Source: Pseudomonadota bacterium
Lineage (GTDB): Bacteria > Desulfobacterota > Desulfovibrionia > Desulfovibrionales > Desulfovibrionaceae
DNA: 64,000 nt
Direction of reading: 5' to 3'
Assembly: GCA_023419375.1 (NCBI GenBank)
Contig: JAEZYD010000008.1
Span: 105,523-169,522 of the forward strand
Shown here: positions 49,822 to 58,731 of the stretch, one piece after another
Layout of the letters: the number at the start of each line of letters is the position of its first letter
Numbering within the stretch: position 1 is the first letter of the stretch
Translations under genes and position numbers: made by a program
Notes under the pieces: model-generated
What the model was told of the DNA's origin: nothing
What the model saw: the letters and a program-made list of their open reading frames with translations, nothing else
The model's database searches: none

Positions 49822-50982
49822 ATGAATTGGGACTGGGACAAACTTCAGGAAAAAAGACAGAAGCAGGGTTCTAACCCTCCGCCCCGACCTCCTCAGGACA
49901 TGGATTCTGACGATATGGGGCAGGAAGAAGAAACCCCGCGCGCCAGACGCACTCCTTTTAACAATGGCCGTGGCCCCGATGGCGAAAATCCTTTTTCCAA
50001 AATAGCCCGCATGCGCTTCCCCAACGGAAGGGCGGCTGGCCTTGTGGGTTTTGCCATTGTGGTTCTGTGGCTTCTTTCGGGTATTTATATTGTTAATCCC
50101 GATGAACAGGGCGTTGTGCTGCGTTTTGGCAAGTATGACCGCACCGAAGGCCCCGGCCCGCACTATGCGTGGCCGGTTCCCATTGAATCCGTATATAAAC
50201 CTCAGGTTACGCAGGTTTTGCGCAGCGAGGTGGGCTTCCGCTCCGTTGGGCAGGCGGCCACCTTCCAGCAGGGGCAGTTGCGCACTATTCCGGAGGAAGC
50301 CTCCATGCTCACGGGCGATGAAAACATCGTCAACGTGCAGTTCAGTGTGCAGTACAAGATCAGCGACCCTGTGGACTACCTTTTTAACGTTACCGCGCCC
50401 GCAGCGCTGGTGCGCAATGCCGCGGAGGCGGCCATGCGCGAAGTCATCGGCAACAGCCAGATCGACTCTGCCATTACCGATGGCAAGCTGAAGATTCAGA
50501 GCGAAGCCACCCAGTTGCTGCAAACGGTGCTTGACCGCTACGGCGCGGGCATACAGGTGCTGGCCGTGCAGTTGCAGGATGTGCATCCCCCGCACGAGGT
50601 TATTGACGCGTTCAAGGACGTGGCAAGCGCCCGTGAGGACAAGAGCCGCATCATCAACGAGGCCGAGGCCTACCGCAACGAACTGCTGCCCAAGGCCAGG
50701 GGCCAGGCTGCCGCCATGGGCAACGAGGCCGCTGCCTACAGTGCCACGCGCATGCGCAACGCCGAGGGCGACGCCTCCCGTTTTGACGCCCTGCGCATCG
50801 AGCACGACAAGGCCCCCAAGGTCACGGAACAGCGCCTTTATTATGAAGCAGTAGAAGACATCCTTGCCAACGCGAACGAAAAGGTGCTTATGGACAATCC
50901 GGCTGCTGGCCGCGCGCTGCCCTATCTCACCTTGCCTGGTCTCGGCGCTCCCGCTTCGCCCAAGACGCTGGAGAAGAAATAA
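49822..50982 (+). CDS. hflK: HflK, SPFH-domain modulator of FtsH protease
   Basis: A 386-residue membrane protein with a cytoplasmic Pro/Gly-rich N-terminus, one helix (GLVGFAIVVLWLLSGIYIV, about residues 73-91) and a periplasmic SPFH/Band 7 domain (GVVLRFGKYDRTEGPGPHYAWPVPIE). A coiled coil follows (SAREDKSRIINEAEAYRNELLPKA). With HflC it cages FtsH in the inner membrane and limits its access to substrates. The stop overlaps the hflC start by one base (TAATG). AAAGGA precedes the ATG at a slightly long spacing. Confidence 0.95.
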   Translation: MNWDWDKLQEKRQKQGSNPPPRPPQDMDSDDMGQEEETPRARRTPFNNGRGPDGENPFSKIARMRFPNGRAAGLVGFAIVVLWLLSGIYIVNPDEQGVVLRFGKYDRTEGPGPHYAWPVPIESVYKPQVTQVLRSEVGFRSVGQAATFQQGQLRTIPEEASMLTGDENIVNVQFSVQYKISDPVDYLFNVTAPAALVRNAAEAAMREVIGNSQIDSAITDGKLKIQSEATQLLQTVLDRYGAGIQVLAVQLQDVHPPHEVIDAFKDVASAREDKSRIINEAEAYRNELLPKARGQAAAMGNEAAAYSATRMRNAEGDASRFDALRIEHDKAPKVTEQRLYYEAVEDILANANEKVLMDNPAAGRALPYLTLPGLGAPASPKTLEKK

Positions 50983-51830
50983 TGAGTAAAAATCCTCTGG
51001 TACTGATTCTTGTTGCTCTGGTACTGCTTATCGTTGTTACCCAGGGATTCTTTACCGTTCACCAGACCCAGAAGGCTCTGGTTTTGCAGTTGGGCGAACC
51101 GCTTTCACGCGTGTACGGGCCCGGTCTGCATTTTAAAATTCCTTTCATCCAGAACGTGGTCTATTTCGATGCCCGCGTTCTGGATTATGAAGCGCGCTCA
51201 AGAGAGGCCTTTACCGTAGATAAAAAGGCCATTGTTCTTGATAACTATGCGCGCTGGAAGATCATTGATCCCCTGCAGTTTTACCGCACCATGCGTTCCA
51301 TTCCCGGAGCGCAGGCGCGGCTGGACGACGTTGTCTATTCACAACTGCGGGCACTTGTGGGTGCGTATACCCTTACAGAGGTCGTGTCCTCCCACAGGGC
51401 GGCCATCATGAAGGAAGTGACCAACAAGGTTTCCGACCTCATGCATGGCTACGGAGTCGAGGTGCTGGATGTGCGCATCAAGCGTACAGACCTGCCACCT
51501 GAAAACCAGCGTGCGATTTTTGGACGCATGCGGGCCGAACGTGAACGGCAGGCAAAGCAGTACCGTTCGGAAGGTGAAGAGGAGTCGACGCGTATTCGTT
51601 CCGATGCCGACCGCCAGCGCGCGGTTATTCTGGCAGAGGCGGCGCGCGCCGCGCAGATAGAACGAGGACAGGGCGATGCCAAGGCTGCGGCAGTTTACGC
51701 TCAGGCCTATAACAAGGCCCCTCAGTTCTATGCGTACCAACGCTGGCTTGAGGCCATGCGTAAATCGCTAAAAGAGAACAGCAAGATGGTGCTTTCCAAC
51801 GAAACGCCACTGCTCAATCAGCAACATTGA
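50982..51830 (+). CDS. hflC: HflC, SPFH-domain modulator of FtsH protease
   Basis: A 282-residue partner of HflK. It has an N-terminal signal-anchor (LVLILVALVLLIVVTQGFF, about residues 6-24) and an SPFH domain starting QTQKALVLQLGEP. The YGVEVLDVRIKRTDLP segment and a coiled-coil tail (RAERERQAKQYRSEGEEEST) are typical. Translationally coupled to hflK. It is followed after 33 bp by a CI-like regulator gene, probably in the same transcript. Confidence 0.95.
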   Translation: MSKNPLVLILVALVLLIVVTQGFFTVHQTQKALVLQLGEPLSRVYGPGLHFKIPFIQNVVYFDARVLDYEARSREAFTVDKKAIVLDNYARWKIIDPLQFYRTMRSIPGAQARLDDVVYSQLRALVGAYTLTEVVSSHRAAIMKEVTNKVSDLMHGYGVEVLDVRIKRTDLPPENQRAIFGRMRAERERQAKQYRSEGEEESTRIRSDADRQRAVILAEAARAAQIERGQGDAKAAAVYAQAYNKAPQFYAYQRWLEAMRKSLKENSKMVLSNETPLLNQQH

Positions 51831-51863
51831 TGCGTGGTTTTCCACGCCAGGAGTCAAAGAGCT

Positions 51864-52556
51864 ATGCCCGGTTTTGCAGAGATATATGAACGCATCAAGC
51901 TGGCCACCAACAGCCGTACACAGGTTGAGCTGGCCGAGGTTCTGGACATCCGTCAGTCCAGTATTTCCGATGCGAAACGGCGCAATTCCGTGCCCGGTGA
52001 CTGGTTCATGAAGCTTTTCGAAAAGTTTGGGCTGAACCCTGACTGGCTCAAGCAGGGTGTAGGCCCCATGTACTTGCGCACCGAGCAGGGCTACGTGCCT
52101 GAAGACGCACCGGCCTCACTTGCCGAAACAGCTGCCCACTATGGCGATGCCATGGCCCGTGGCGGCATCCATTCCGTGTACGACGCCAAGTGCGTCTACA
52201 ATGATGATGCCCCCCGTCCTGCCCTGGCCCTGGCGGGCAAGATATCGCTGCCGCTTTCACTCACGCGTGACGGCCTTCAGGTGCTGCGGGTGCGCGGCGC
52301 CAACATGGCCCCCCTTATCTCTGAAGGGGCGCACGTGGGTGTGGACACAATGGATACGGATGTGGTGTCTGGCCGCATCTATGCCATTTTTGCCCCCAAC
52401 GAGGGCGTAGTGTTACGCCGGGTGTTTTTGAACAGCACCCAGGATGGCTATGTGCTGCGCTCCGAGGCTTCAAGCTTCCCCGAAACCCAGTTGGCTGCGG
52501 GCCTGCTTGCCAAGCGCATGCTTGGCCGCGTGGCGTGGGTGTTGCAGGAAGTGTAG
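51864..52556 (+). CDS. CI-like repressor with inactive S24 domain
   Basis: A 230-residue DNA-binding regulator. Residues 1-65 are a phage-CI-type helix-turn-helix (RTQVELAEVLDIRQSSISDAKRR), and about 125-228 a LexA/CI-like S24 domain. In that domain the position of the catalytic serine is N147 (RGANMAPLI instead of GxSMxP), and the general-base lysine is replaced by arginine (VLRRV, R185). Self-cleavage should therefore not occur, and the domain would act in dimerisation or ligand sensing. AAAGAG precedes ATG 51864. It lies directly behind hflKC. No phage genes are near, so it looks domesticated. Confidence 0.83.
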   Translation: MPGFAEIYERIKLATNSRTQVELAEVLDIRQSSISDAKRRNSVPGDWFMKLFEKFGLNPDWLKQGVGPMYLRTEQGYVPEDAPASLAETAAHYGDAMARGGIHSVYDAKCVYNDDAPRPALALAGKISLPLSLTRDGLQVLRVRGANMAPLISEGAHVGVDTMDTDVVSGRIYAIFAPNEGVVLRRVFLNSTQDGYVLRSEASSFPETQLAAGLLAKRMLGRVAWVLQEV

Positions 52557-52560
52557 AAAA

Positions 52561-53967
52561 ATGATGCTGCAACCGGCTTTTGCCGTTCATTCGTTTTGCC
52601 GAAGAGCCTGGTCGGTCTGTGGTCTTGCGGGCTGTCTGCTGCTGTGCGCCTGTAGCGGCGCACAGACAGCGGCCTCGCGTGGTGGGGACGGTATTACATC
52701 GTATGATTTGCCGTCTTCTCCTGCTGCAAGCCAGCCTTCCTACAGCACGGCTGGGGCCCCCCCTGCCGCTTCGCCAAATGCGGGGCAGGGATATGCGACC
52801 CCCAATTATTCCGGCGGGTATTCCGGCGGGTACGCTGGGGGCAGCAACGGTGGGGGCACTACGGCGGCCCCAAGCTATGGCGAACCGCAAAGCCAGGCTC
52901 CTGGCTATGCCGCGCCTGCTCCAACCTATGCGCCCGCGCCTGCGCCAACGTATACCCCGTCATATCAGCAAAGCCAGCCGCAACCGGCGGCAGGCTCCGC
53001 TGCCATAGCTCCGGCATGGCGGCCTTTGGCCGAACGGCTTGCGGCTGACGGGCTTTCCGGCCCACGGGTGGACGCCCTGCTGGCAACGCTCAGCGCCACG
53101 CCCACGCAGTCGCCCATGGGCAGAAAAATGCGTGAGCTGTATAACCGCAAATTTTTCCCCAAGCCGCCCTCCACCGCGCCTGCGGCCCTGTATTACAAGG
53201 GCGTGCTGACCGATGCCAATGTGCAGTTGTGCCGCCAGTTTGTGGCGCAGAACAAGCGCGCCTTTGATCAGGCAGAGGCCCGTTTTGGCGTGCCTTCATC
53301 CATTGCGGTATCCCTGCTGTTTGTGGAAACCCGCCTTGGCAAGGTGCTGGCCGATGTGCCGGAAAACGCCTTTTTCACCCTTGCCAGCATGTCGGTGACG
53401 CGTCAGCCCTCTGATATCCCTGACTGGCTGCCGCGCATGCCCGGCTATCAGGAACACCTCGACTGGTTTGCCGAAATCATGCCCAAACGGGCGGATTGGG
53501 CCTACATGGAAGTCAAGGCGCTGGTGGAGCATATGCTGCGCGACAATATCGATCCGCACCATCTGCCGAGTTCCATTTACGGGGCTGTGGGCCTGTGCCA
53601 GTTCATGCCCTCCAATATTGCCATGTACGGCGCGGACGGCGACGGCGACGGCAAGGTTGACCTGTTCACCATCCCCGATGCCGTGGCAAGTCTTTCCAAC
53701 TATCTGGCCAAACATGGCTGGAAGCCGGGCCTGCCGCGCGCGAGGCAGCATCAGCTGCTCATGGCCTACAATCATGCCGCCATCTACGCCAATACCATTT
53801 TGGCTCTGTCAGACATGATCAACGGCGCGCCTTCGCCCGAGGCCTCGGCCAAGGCTGCCCCGGCCACCGCGGGCAAACCTGCTCCGGCAAAAGCCGGCAA
53901 AGCCGCTCCGGCCAAGGCTGCCAAACCTGTGAGCAAGGCTCCAAAGCCGGTTAAGCCCGCAAACTGA
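52561..53967 (+). CDS. Lytic murein transglycosylase, MltB-like lipoprotein
   Basis: A 468-residue enzyme that cleaves peptidoglycan to 1,6-anhydromuropeptides. The N-terminus has a lipoprotein-type signal (VCGLAGCLLLCACSG). A Gly/Pro/Ser/Tyr-rich linker of about 120 residues follows, then a transglycosylase domain of the SLT_2 type with the catalytic glutamate in LLFVETRLGKVL, plus SSIYGAVGLCQFMPSN. The C-terminal 50 residues are a Lys/Ala/Pro repeat (GKPAPAKAGKAAPAKAAKP) similar to histone H1 tails, which may bind the cell wall or anionic polymers. The gene starts 4 bp after the CI-like regulator gene, so they are likely co-transcribed. Confidence 0.86.
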   Translation: MMLQPAFAVHSFCRRAWSVCGLAGCLLLCACSGAQTAASRGGDGITSYDLPSSPAASQPSYSTAGAPPAASPNAGQGYATPNYSGGYSGGYAGGSNGGGTTAAPSYGEPQSQAPGYAAPAPTYAPAPAPTYTPSYQQSQPQPAAGSAAIAPAWRPLAERLAADGLSGPRVDALLATLSATPTQSPMGRKMRELYNRKFFPKPPSTAPAALYYKGVLTDANVQLCRQFVAQNKRAFDQAEARFGVPSSIAVSLLFVETRLGKVLADVPENAFFTLASMSVTRQPSDIPDWLPRMPGYQEHLDWFAEIMPKRADWAYMEVKALVEHMLRDNIDPHHLPSSIYGAVGLCQFMPSNIAMYGADGDGDGKVDLFTIPDAVASLSNYLAKHGWKPGLPRARQHQLLMAYNHAAIYANTILALSDMINGAPSPEASAKAAPATAGKPAPAKAGKAAPAKAAKPVSKAPKPVKPAN

Positions 53968-53993
53968 CGGTTTTAATTTATCCATGTACCATC

Positions 53994-54025
53994 ATCCCGC
54001 TGTTCCTTGGGCAGCGGGATTTTTT
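53994..54025 (+). terminator. Intrinsic terminator after the transglycosylase gene
   Basis: ATCCCGCTG pairs with CAGCGGGAT, followed by six T. Confidence 0.9.
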
Positions 54026-54174
54026 GCGCAAGATAGCCGCACGTTCAGGCATGGATGACCGTCAGTTTTCCCATGGCGGCACGTGCGGCAGGAATCCGGG
54101 TTTATATCTTTAGCTGACTGAAGGCCGGGCAGGGCAATCTTGCCATCCCTTTATTGCGGTGGCATACTTTGAGG

Positions 54175-54837
54175 ATGAACACCAATTCCGGCGCGCAGCC
54201 CCCTCTGAAAGAAAGCAACCGGCCTCTGGCCGATCTGCCTCCCTTGCCATCGCTCTGCAGCGCGGGCGCTCTGCGGCCCGTACCCAGTGAAGCCGCATGC
54301 CTGGCCCTGTGGGACAAATACGGCATGCTGCCGAACATTCGGCGGCATTCCTTGCTGGTGGCGCATGTGGCAGCCACGCTGGCCCGGCGGGCGGCAGACA
54401 GGGGCTTTGCCGTGCACGTTCCCGAGGTTCGCGCTGGCGGCCTCTTGCACGACATTGCCAAGACCTACTGCGTCAAGCATGGCGGGAGTCATGCGCAGGT
54501 GGGCGCGGCCTGGGCCGTGGCTGAAACGGGTAACTATGCCATTGCGCAGGGCGTAATGATGCACGTGTGGTGGCCATGGGCATTGCCTCAAGGGCCGGAA
54601 ATCTGTTCACTGCCTTTTTTTGTGATTTATGCCGACAAGCGCATCAGGCACGATGCCTGCGTGACGCTTGAAGAACGCTACGAAGACCTGCTTGAGCGCT
54701 ATGGCCGTACCGAGGCCGCGCGCGAGGGCATTGGCGTTGCCTACAGACAGGGAAAAAATATTGAAAGCGCCCTTGAGGCGCAGCTGGGATGGGCCTTACA
54801 TGAAAATTCTTTTGATTGCGGGCGGGTGGTCCACTGA
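54175..54837 (+). CDS. HD-domain phosphohydrolase
   Basis: About 220 residues. The HD superfamily metal site is visible in MLPNIRRHSLLVAHVA (first His), GLLHDIAKTYC (HD) and a later histidine in GVMMHVWWPW. Such proteins hydrolyse nucleotides or phosphate monoesters; the substrate is not evident. The start is uncertain (ATG 54175 used, with GAGG very close; TTG 54154 is possible). Its 3' end overlaps the ddl gene by 38 nt, so both are read from one transcript, which may only reflect compact packing. Confidence 0.82.
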   Translation: MNTNSGAQPPLKESNRPLADLPPLPSLCSAGALRPVPSEAACLALWDKYGMLPNIRRHSLLVAHVAATLARRAADRGFAVHVPEVRAGGLLHDIAKTYCVKHGGSHAQVGAAWAVAETGNYAIAQGVMMHVWWPWALPQGPEICSLPFFVIYADKRIRHDACVTLEERYEDLLERYGRTEAAREGIGVAYRQGKNIESALEAQLGWALHENSFDCGRVVH

Positions 54838-55717
54838 GCGGGAAGTTTCGCTCAACGGAGCGCGCGCCATGCAGGAGGCGCTTGCGCAACGCGGCCATTC
54901 GGTAACGTTCTTTGACCTGCTTTCGGGCTTTGACTGCCTGCTTGAAACAGCAGCAGCTCACGACTTTGCCCTCATCAACCTGCACGGCGCACCCGGCGAG
55001 GACGGCCTCGTGCAGGCCATGCTTGAGCGGGTGGGCTGCCCCTATCAAGGTTCCGGCCCTGCGGGGTCTTTCCTGGCGCTCAACAAAAGCGCTGCCAAGC
55101 AAATATTCCGGCAGGCGGGCCTGCCCACGGCAGACTGGGAATTTTTGCCTTGCGCCCCCGAGGCTGGCTGGCAGCCGCGTTTGCCCTATCCGCTCTTTGT
55201 CAAAAGCAACACGGGGGGGTCTTCGTTGCGCATGGGCCGCGCCAGCAACAGGGCCGATCTTGACGCCGTGCTGGCATCCATTTTTGCCGCTGGCGACGAG
55301 GTCATCATGGAACCCGTGCTCGCAGGGCGCGAAGTGACCTGCGGCATTCTGGGGGAGGAAGCCCTGCCGCCCATTCTTATTGAGCCTGTGGCTGGCGATT
55401 TTTTTGACTATGAAAGCAAGTACGCCAAGGACGGCGCGCGCGAGATATGCCCCGCGCCCATCAGCGAAGCGCTGACCGCCCGCGTGCAGGAGCTTGCCCT
55501 TGCGGCCCACAAGGCTCTTGGCCTGAGCGGCTACAGCCGGGCCGATTTTATTCTTGGCCCCGACGACAACAGCCTGACCATACTTGAGGTAAACACCCTG
55601 CCGGGCATGACGGCCACCAGCCTTGTGCCGCGCGAGGCACGCACCATTGGCCTTGACTTTGGCCAGTTGCTTGAAAAGCTCATTGAGCTGGGCATGGCCG
55701 ATCAGCGTCGCAACTGA
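54800..55717 (+). CDS. ddl: D-alanine--D-alanine ligase
   Basis: A 305-residue ATP-grasp ligase that joins two D-Ala for peptidoglycan. It has an N-terminal AGGWSTEREVSLNGARA, the LHGAPGEDGLVQAML segment, the ATP-grasp KSNTGGSSL loop, and the metal-binding ILEVNTLPGMT with SLVPREA, all typical of Ddl (usual length about 300-310). The start MKILLIAGG at 54800 matches the family; an extension to 54668 would lie in the HD gene. The overlap of 38 nt with the HD gene is unusually long. Confidence 0.93.
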   Translation: MKILLIAGGWSTEREVSLNGARAMQEALAQRGHSVTFFDLLSGFDCLLETAAAHDFALINLHGAPGEDGLVQAMLERVGCPYQGSGPAGSFLALNKSAAKQIFRQAGLPTADWEFLPCAPEAGWQPRLPYPLFVKSNTGGSSLRMGRASNRADLDAVLASIFAAGDEVIMEPVLAGREVTCGILGEEALPPILIEPVAGDFFDYESKYAKDGAREICPAPISEALTARVQELALAAHKALGLSGYSRADFILGPDDNSLTILEVNTLPGMTATSLVPREARTIGLDFGQLLEKLIELGMADQRRN

Positions 55718-55735
55718 CATCGCAACTGATCTTTG

Positions 55736-55766
55736 CCGGGGCCGTCTGACTGTCGGGCGGCCCCGG
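55736..55766. repeat. 9-bp GC-rich inverted repeat after ddl
   Basis: CCGGGGCCG (55736-55744) and CGGCCCCGG (55758-55766) form a hairpin 19 bp past the ddl stop; no T-run follows. Confidence 0.5.
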
Positions 55767-55875
55767 CATCGTTCTGCTCGTGGCCATCAGGCTGCGGCGG
55801 TATCCTTTCCGTTTATTCCCTCCCCGTTTCGCGCTGCCTGCCTGTTTCGGGACAAGCTCTGAACTGGTGATCCCA

Positions 55876-56790
55876 ATGCTCAGTAAATCTGTCGCAGGTC
55901 ACATGGCGGCACTGTTCTGCATTGTCGTGTGGGGCATTACATTTATTTCCACAAAGGTTCTGTTGCGGGCTTTTACGCCTGTGGAGATTCTTTTTTTCCG
56001 TTTTTTGCTGGGCTATGTGGCCTTGTGGCTTGCCTGCCCGCGCTTGCTGCGCATTACGGACAAACGGCAGGAAGTGCTGTTCGCCTTTGCCGGGCTGTGC
56101 GGCGTGACCCTGTATTTTCTGCTTGAAAATATCGCCCTTACGTATACGTTTGCCTCAAATGTGGGCGTGATTGTTGCCATATCGCCATTTTTTGCTGGCC
56201 TGCTGGCCTTCTGGCTGCTCCGGGCCGAGCGTCCGGGGCTGAACTTCTTTTTGGGCTTTGTGGCTGCCATGCTGGGCATCGGCCTCATCAGCTTTAGCGG
56301 CAGCACACAACTGCGTCTCAACCCCTTGGGGGATATTCTTGCCGTGCTGGCCGGGCTTTCCTGGGCCGGGTATTCCATTCTGACGCGCAAGCTCATGGCC
56401 TTTGGCTATAACAGCCTGCTGGTCACAAGGCGTTGCTTTTTCTACGGCCTGCTGTTCATGCTGCCTTGTCTGCCATTTATGGAATTTCATCTGGGATTGG
56501 AACGGCTGGAAAACCCCGTTAACAGCCTCAATCTGCTGTTTCTGGGGCTGGGGGCGTCCGCCCTGTGCTTTGTGGCCTGGACGTTTGCCATTCAGCGGCT
56601 TGGGGCTGTCAAAAGCTGCGTGTACATCTACCTTATTCCCGTTGTCACGGTGATTACTGCTGTTCTGGTGTTGCATGAGCAGATCACCTGGATGGCGGCG
56701 ATGGGAACAGCCCTGACGCTGCTTGGATTGGGGCTTTCTGAAATGCGCAATTTCAGTCTGATGAAAAAGGCTGAGCAGCTGAGCAAGTAA
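55876..56790 (+). CDS. EamA-family (DMT) transporter
   Basis: A 304-residue inner-membrane protein with ten predicted helices in two EamA repeats. The first has CIVVWGITFISTKVLL and the second has LAVLAGLSWAGYSILTRKL. Related proteins export amino acids or metabolites (RhaT/YdcZ-like). The start MLSKSVAGHMAALF at 55876 is preceded only by a weak purine run; an in-frame extension to 55780 adds 32 unrelated residues. Substrate unknown. Confidence 0.86.
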   Translation: MLSKSVAGHMAALFCIVVWGITFISTKVLLRAFTPVEILFFRFLLGYVALWLACPRLLRITDKRQEVLFAFAGLCGVTLYFLLENIALTYTFASNVGVIVAISPFFAGLLAFWLLRAERPGLNFFLGFVAAMLGIGLISFSGSTQLRLNPLGDILAVLAGLSWAGYSILTRKLMAFGYNSLLVTRRCFFYGLLFMLPCLPFMEFHLGLERLENPVNSLNLLFLGLGASALCFVAWTFAIQRLGAVKSCVYIYLIPVVTVITAVLVLHEQITWMAAMGTALTLLGLGLSEMRNFSLMKKAEQLSK

Positions 56791-56844
56791 CCGGAGCGCG
56801 TTACTGCGCCCCGTTGACTACAGGCTTGATAGCTTTTTATGCAT

Positions 56845-56876
56845 GGGGATACGGTCGCCGTATCCCCGCTTTTCTT
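56845..56876 (+). terminator. Intrinsic terminator after the EamA transporter gene
   Basis: A perfect 10-bp stem GGGGATACGG-TCG-CCGTATCCCC followed by GCTTTTCTTT. Confidence 0.85.
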
Positions 56877-57227
56877 TGCAGTGCGCGGTATGCATCAAGC
56901 AACGTACTGGAAAATCGCTGGCGTGGTATGCATTTTCACCAGAGAAAACAATGCCCAGGCTGGTCAACAGTGAATATCCTGGCAGGATAAAGCCTGGCAG
57001 TTTGATTATGGATATCGCAGTAGATTGAAACGGGAGTTGCGGATTGGCAAAAAGTCGCATATCACAACAGCCCGGCCTATTTTCATAGCGGTGATATACA
57101 TTGCTGTGGTGGCGAGATGCTGCTCGTAATAGCTGGGACATGCCTTGCGGTGGCATGTGCGCGGGATGTGGCGTCTTATGGCAAATTTCTTTAACTCGCT
57201 AAATATTTTAAGAAAATTAGAGTGTGT
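56877..57227. other. Gap before the AGCS symporter gene
   Basis: About 350 bp; AT-rich toward its right end and presumably containing the symporter promoter. No gene or strong motif was seen. Confidence 0.4.
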
Positions 57228-58577
57228 ATGGAAAGTCTTATTGGCGTGCTGCAACAGATTCAGGAAATTGTCTGGGGCCCCCCAACCATGATTCTTCTCC
57301 TGATTACCGGGCTTTATTATACTCTCCGGTTGGGATTTCTTCAGTTTATCCATCTCCCCAAAGCTATCCGTTATATTTTTGAAAAAGAAGAAGGCAGTGT
57401 GGGCGATGTCTCCGCATTTGCCTCCCTTTGCACGGCTCTGGCCGCAACCATCGGTACAGGCAGCATTGTTGGCGTGGCAACAGCCCTGCGTGTGGGCGGG
57501 CCGGGCGCGCTCTTCTGGATGTGGGTTTCGGCTGTCCTCGGAATGGCCACAAAGTACGCTGAAGGCGTGCTGGCCATCAAATACCGCTCCATAGACGAGA
57601 ATGGTGAAGTGGCTGGCGGCCCCATGTACTACATTGAGCAGGGCATGGGCAGTAAGTGGAAATGGCTTGCCAAGCTGTTTGCGTTTTTTGGCGCGGTTAC
57701 AGCACTGATGGGCTGCGGCACATTCCCGCAGGTCAATGCGATCACGGAATCTGTCAGCAATGCCTTTAATGTGCCGATCCCGCTGGTGGGCGCTGTTGTG
57801 ACCATTGCTACCGCCGCTGTTGTTCTTGGCGGCATCAAGTCCATTTCCAGCGTGGCCGAGTTTGTTGTGCCGCTGATGGCGGCCTTTTACGTTGCCGCTT
57901 CGGCTTATGTGCTGTTCAACCAGTCGGCGGCGCTTCCCGGAGCTTTTGTTCTGGTTGTTAAGTCGGCTTTTGAGCCTTCTGCCGTGGCTGGGGGCGCAAC
58001 CGGCGCTGTTATAGTTTCTGTAATGACCGCCATGCGCACAGGCATTGCCCGGGGTGTGTATACCAACGAAGCCGGGCTTGGCAGCGCCCCCATTGTGGTG
58101 GCCGCAGCCAAGTCTGATTCCGGCGTGCGGCAAGGCCTGATTGCCATGACCGGCGTATTTTTCACGACTATTGTCATCTGCACCATGACGGGGCTGGTTA
58201 TTATCACATCCGGCCTGCTGGAAAGTTCAACGCTGGACGGCGGTATCCTTTCCAACGCCGCATTCAATGCTGGCATGTCTGGCGACATGGGAATGTACGT
58301 CGTCTCCATCGGGCTGGTATTCTTTTCTTTTACAACAATCATTGGCTGGAACTACTACGGCGAACGGTGCGTTGTGTATCTGACAGACGGGGTAAAGTAC
58401 ATAATGAGCTACAAAATACTGTATATTTTGTGCGTAGCTGTTGCCCCGTATCTGTCCATCCGGCCTATTTGGTATATGGCAGATATCACCAATGCCTGTA
58501 TGGCCTTTCCCAACCTTATTGCACTGTTGGTGCTGAGCCCCATCGTTATAGCGGAAACAAAGAAGTATTTTCAATGA
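57228..58577 (+). CDS. Sodium:alanine/glycine symporter, AGCS family
   Basis: A 449-residue inner-membrane secondary transporter that imports alanine or glycine with sodium. Family landmarks are WGPPTMILLLITGLYYTLRLGF, TIGTGSIVGVATALRVGGPGALFWMW, ATKYAEGVLAIKYR and GVYTNEAGLGSAPIV. About ten helices are present and the length is normal. ATG 57228 is used; GTG 57222 is possible. Monocistronic, convergent with the UbiA operon. Confidence 0.94.
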   Translation: MESLIGVLQQIQEIVWGPPTMILLLITGLYYTLRLGFLQFIHLPKAIRYIFEKEEGSVGDVSAFASLCTALAATIGTGSIVGVATALRVGGPGALFWMWVSAVLGMATKYAEGVLAIKYRSIDENGEVAGGPMYYIEQGMGSKWKWLAKLFAFFGAVTALMGCGTFPQVNAITESVSNAFNVPIPLVGAVVTIATAAVVLGGIKSISSVAEFVVPLMAAFYVAASAYVLFNQSAALPGAFVLVVKSAFEPSAVAGGATGAVIVSVMTAMRTGIARGVYTNEAGLGSAPIVVAAAKSDSGVRQGLIAMTGVFFTTIVICTMTGLVIITSGLLESSTLDGGILSNAAFNAGMSGDMGMYVVSIGLVFFSFTTIIGWNYYGERCVVYLTDGVKYIMSYKILYILCVAVAPYLSIRPIWYMADITNACMAFPNLIALLVLSPIVIAETKKYFQ

Positions 58578-58608
58578 GCCAGGGTGCTCACAGGGGATCT
58601 GAAGGCGT

Positions 58609-58634
58609 AAAAAAAGCCGGAGAATCTCCGGCTT
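58609..58634 (-). terminator. Intrinsic terminator of the rfb-ubiA-like operon
   Basis: GCCGGAG pairs with CTCCGGC; on the minus strand the stem is followed by seven T. Confidence 0.8.
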
Positions 58635-58656
58635 GAACAGGTCTGTATGCATTTTT

Positions 58657-58708
58657 AAGGGCATTCCCGATTGCTGGTACAAACCGGCAAACGGGAATGC
58701 CCTTTTTT
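58657..58708. terminator. Terminator between the AGCS and UbiA-like genes
   Basis: AAGGGCATTCCCG (58657-58669) pairs with CGGGAATGCCCTT (58692-58704) with an inner GCTGG/CCGGC; six T follow in plus direction and a shorter T-run on the minus strand. Confidence 0.85.
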
Positions 58709-58731
58709 CAGTTGATTGCAGCCGTGAGCAT

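Noticed and set aside
51864..52556. Prophage remnant
   Set aside because: Only the repressor-like gene resembles phage; integrase, structural and attachment sites were not seen.
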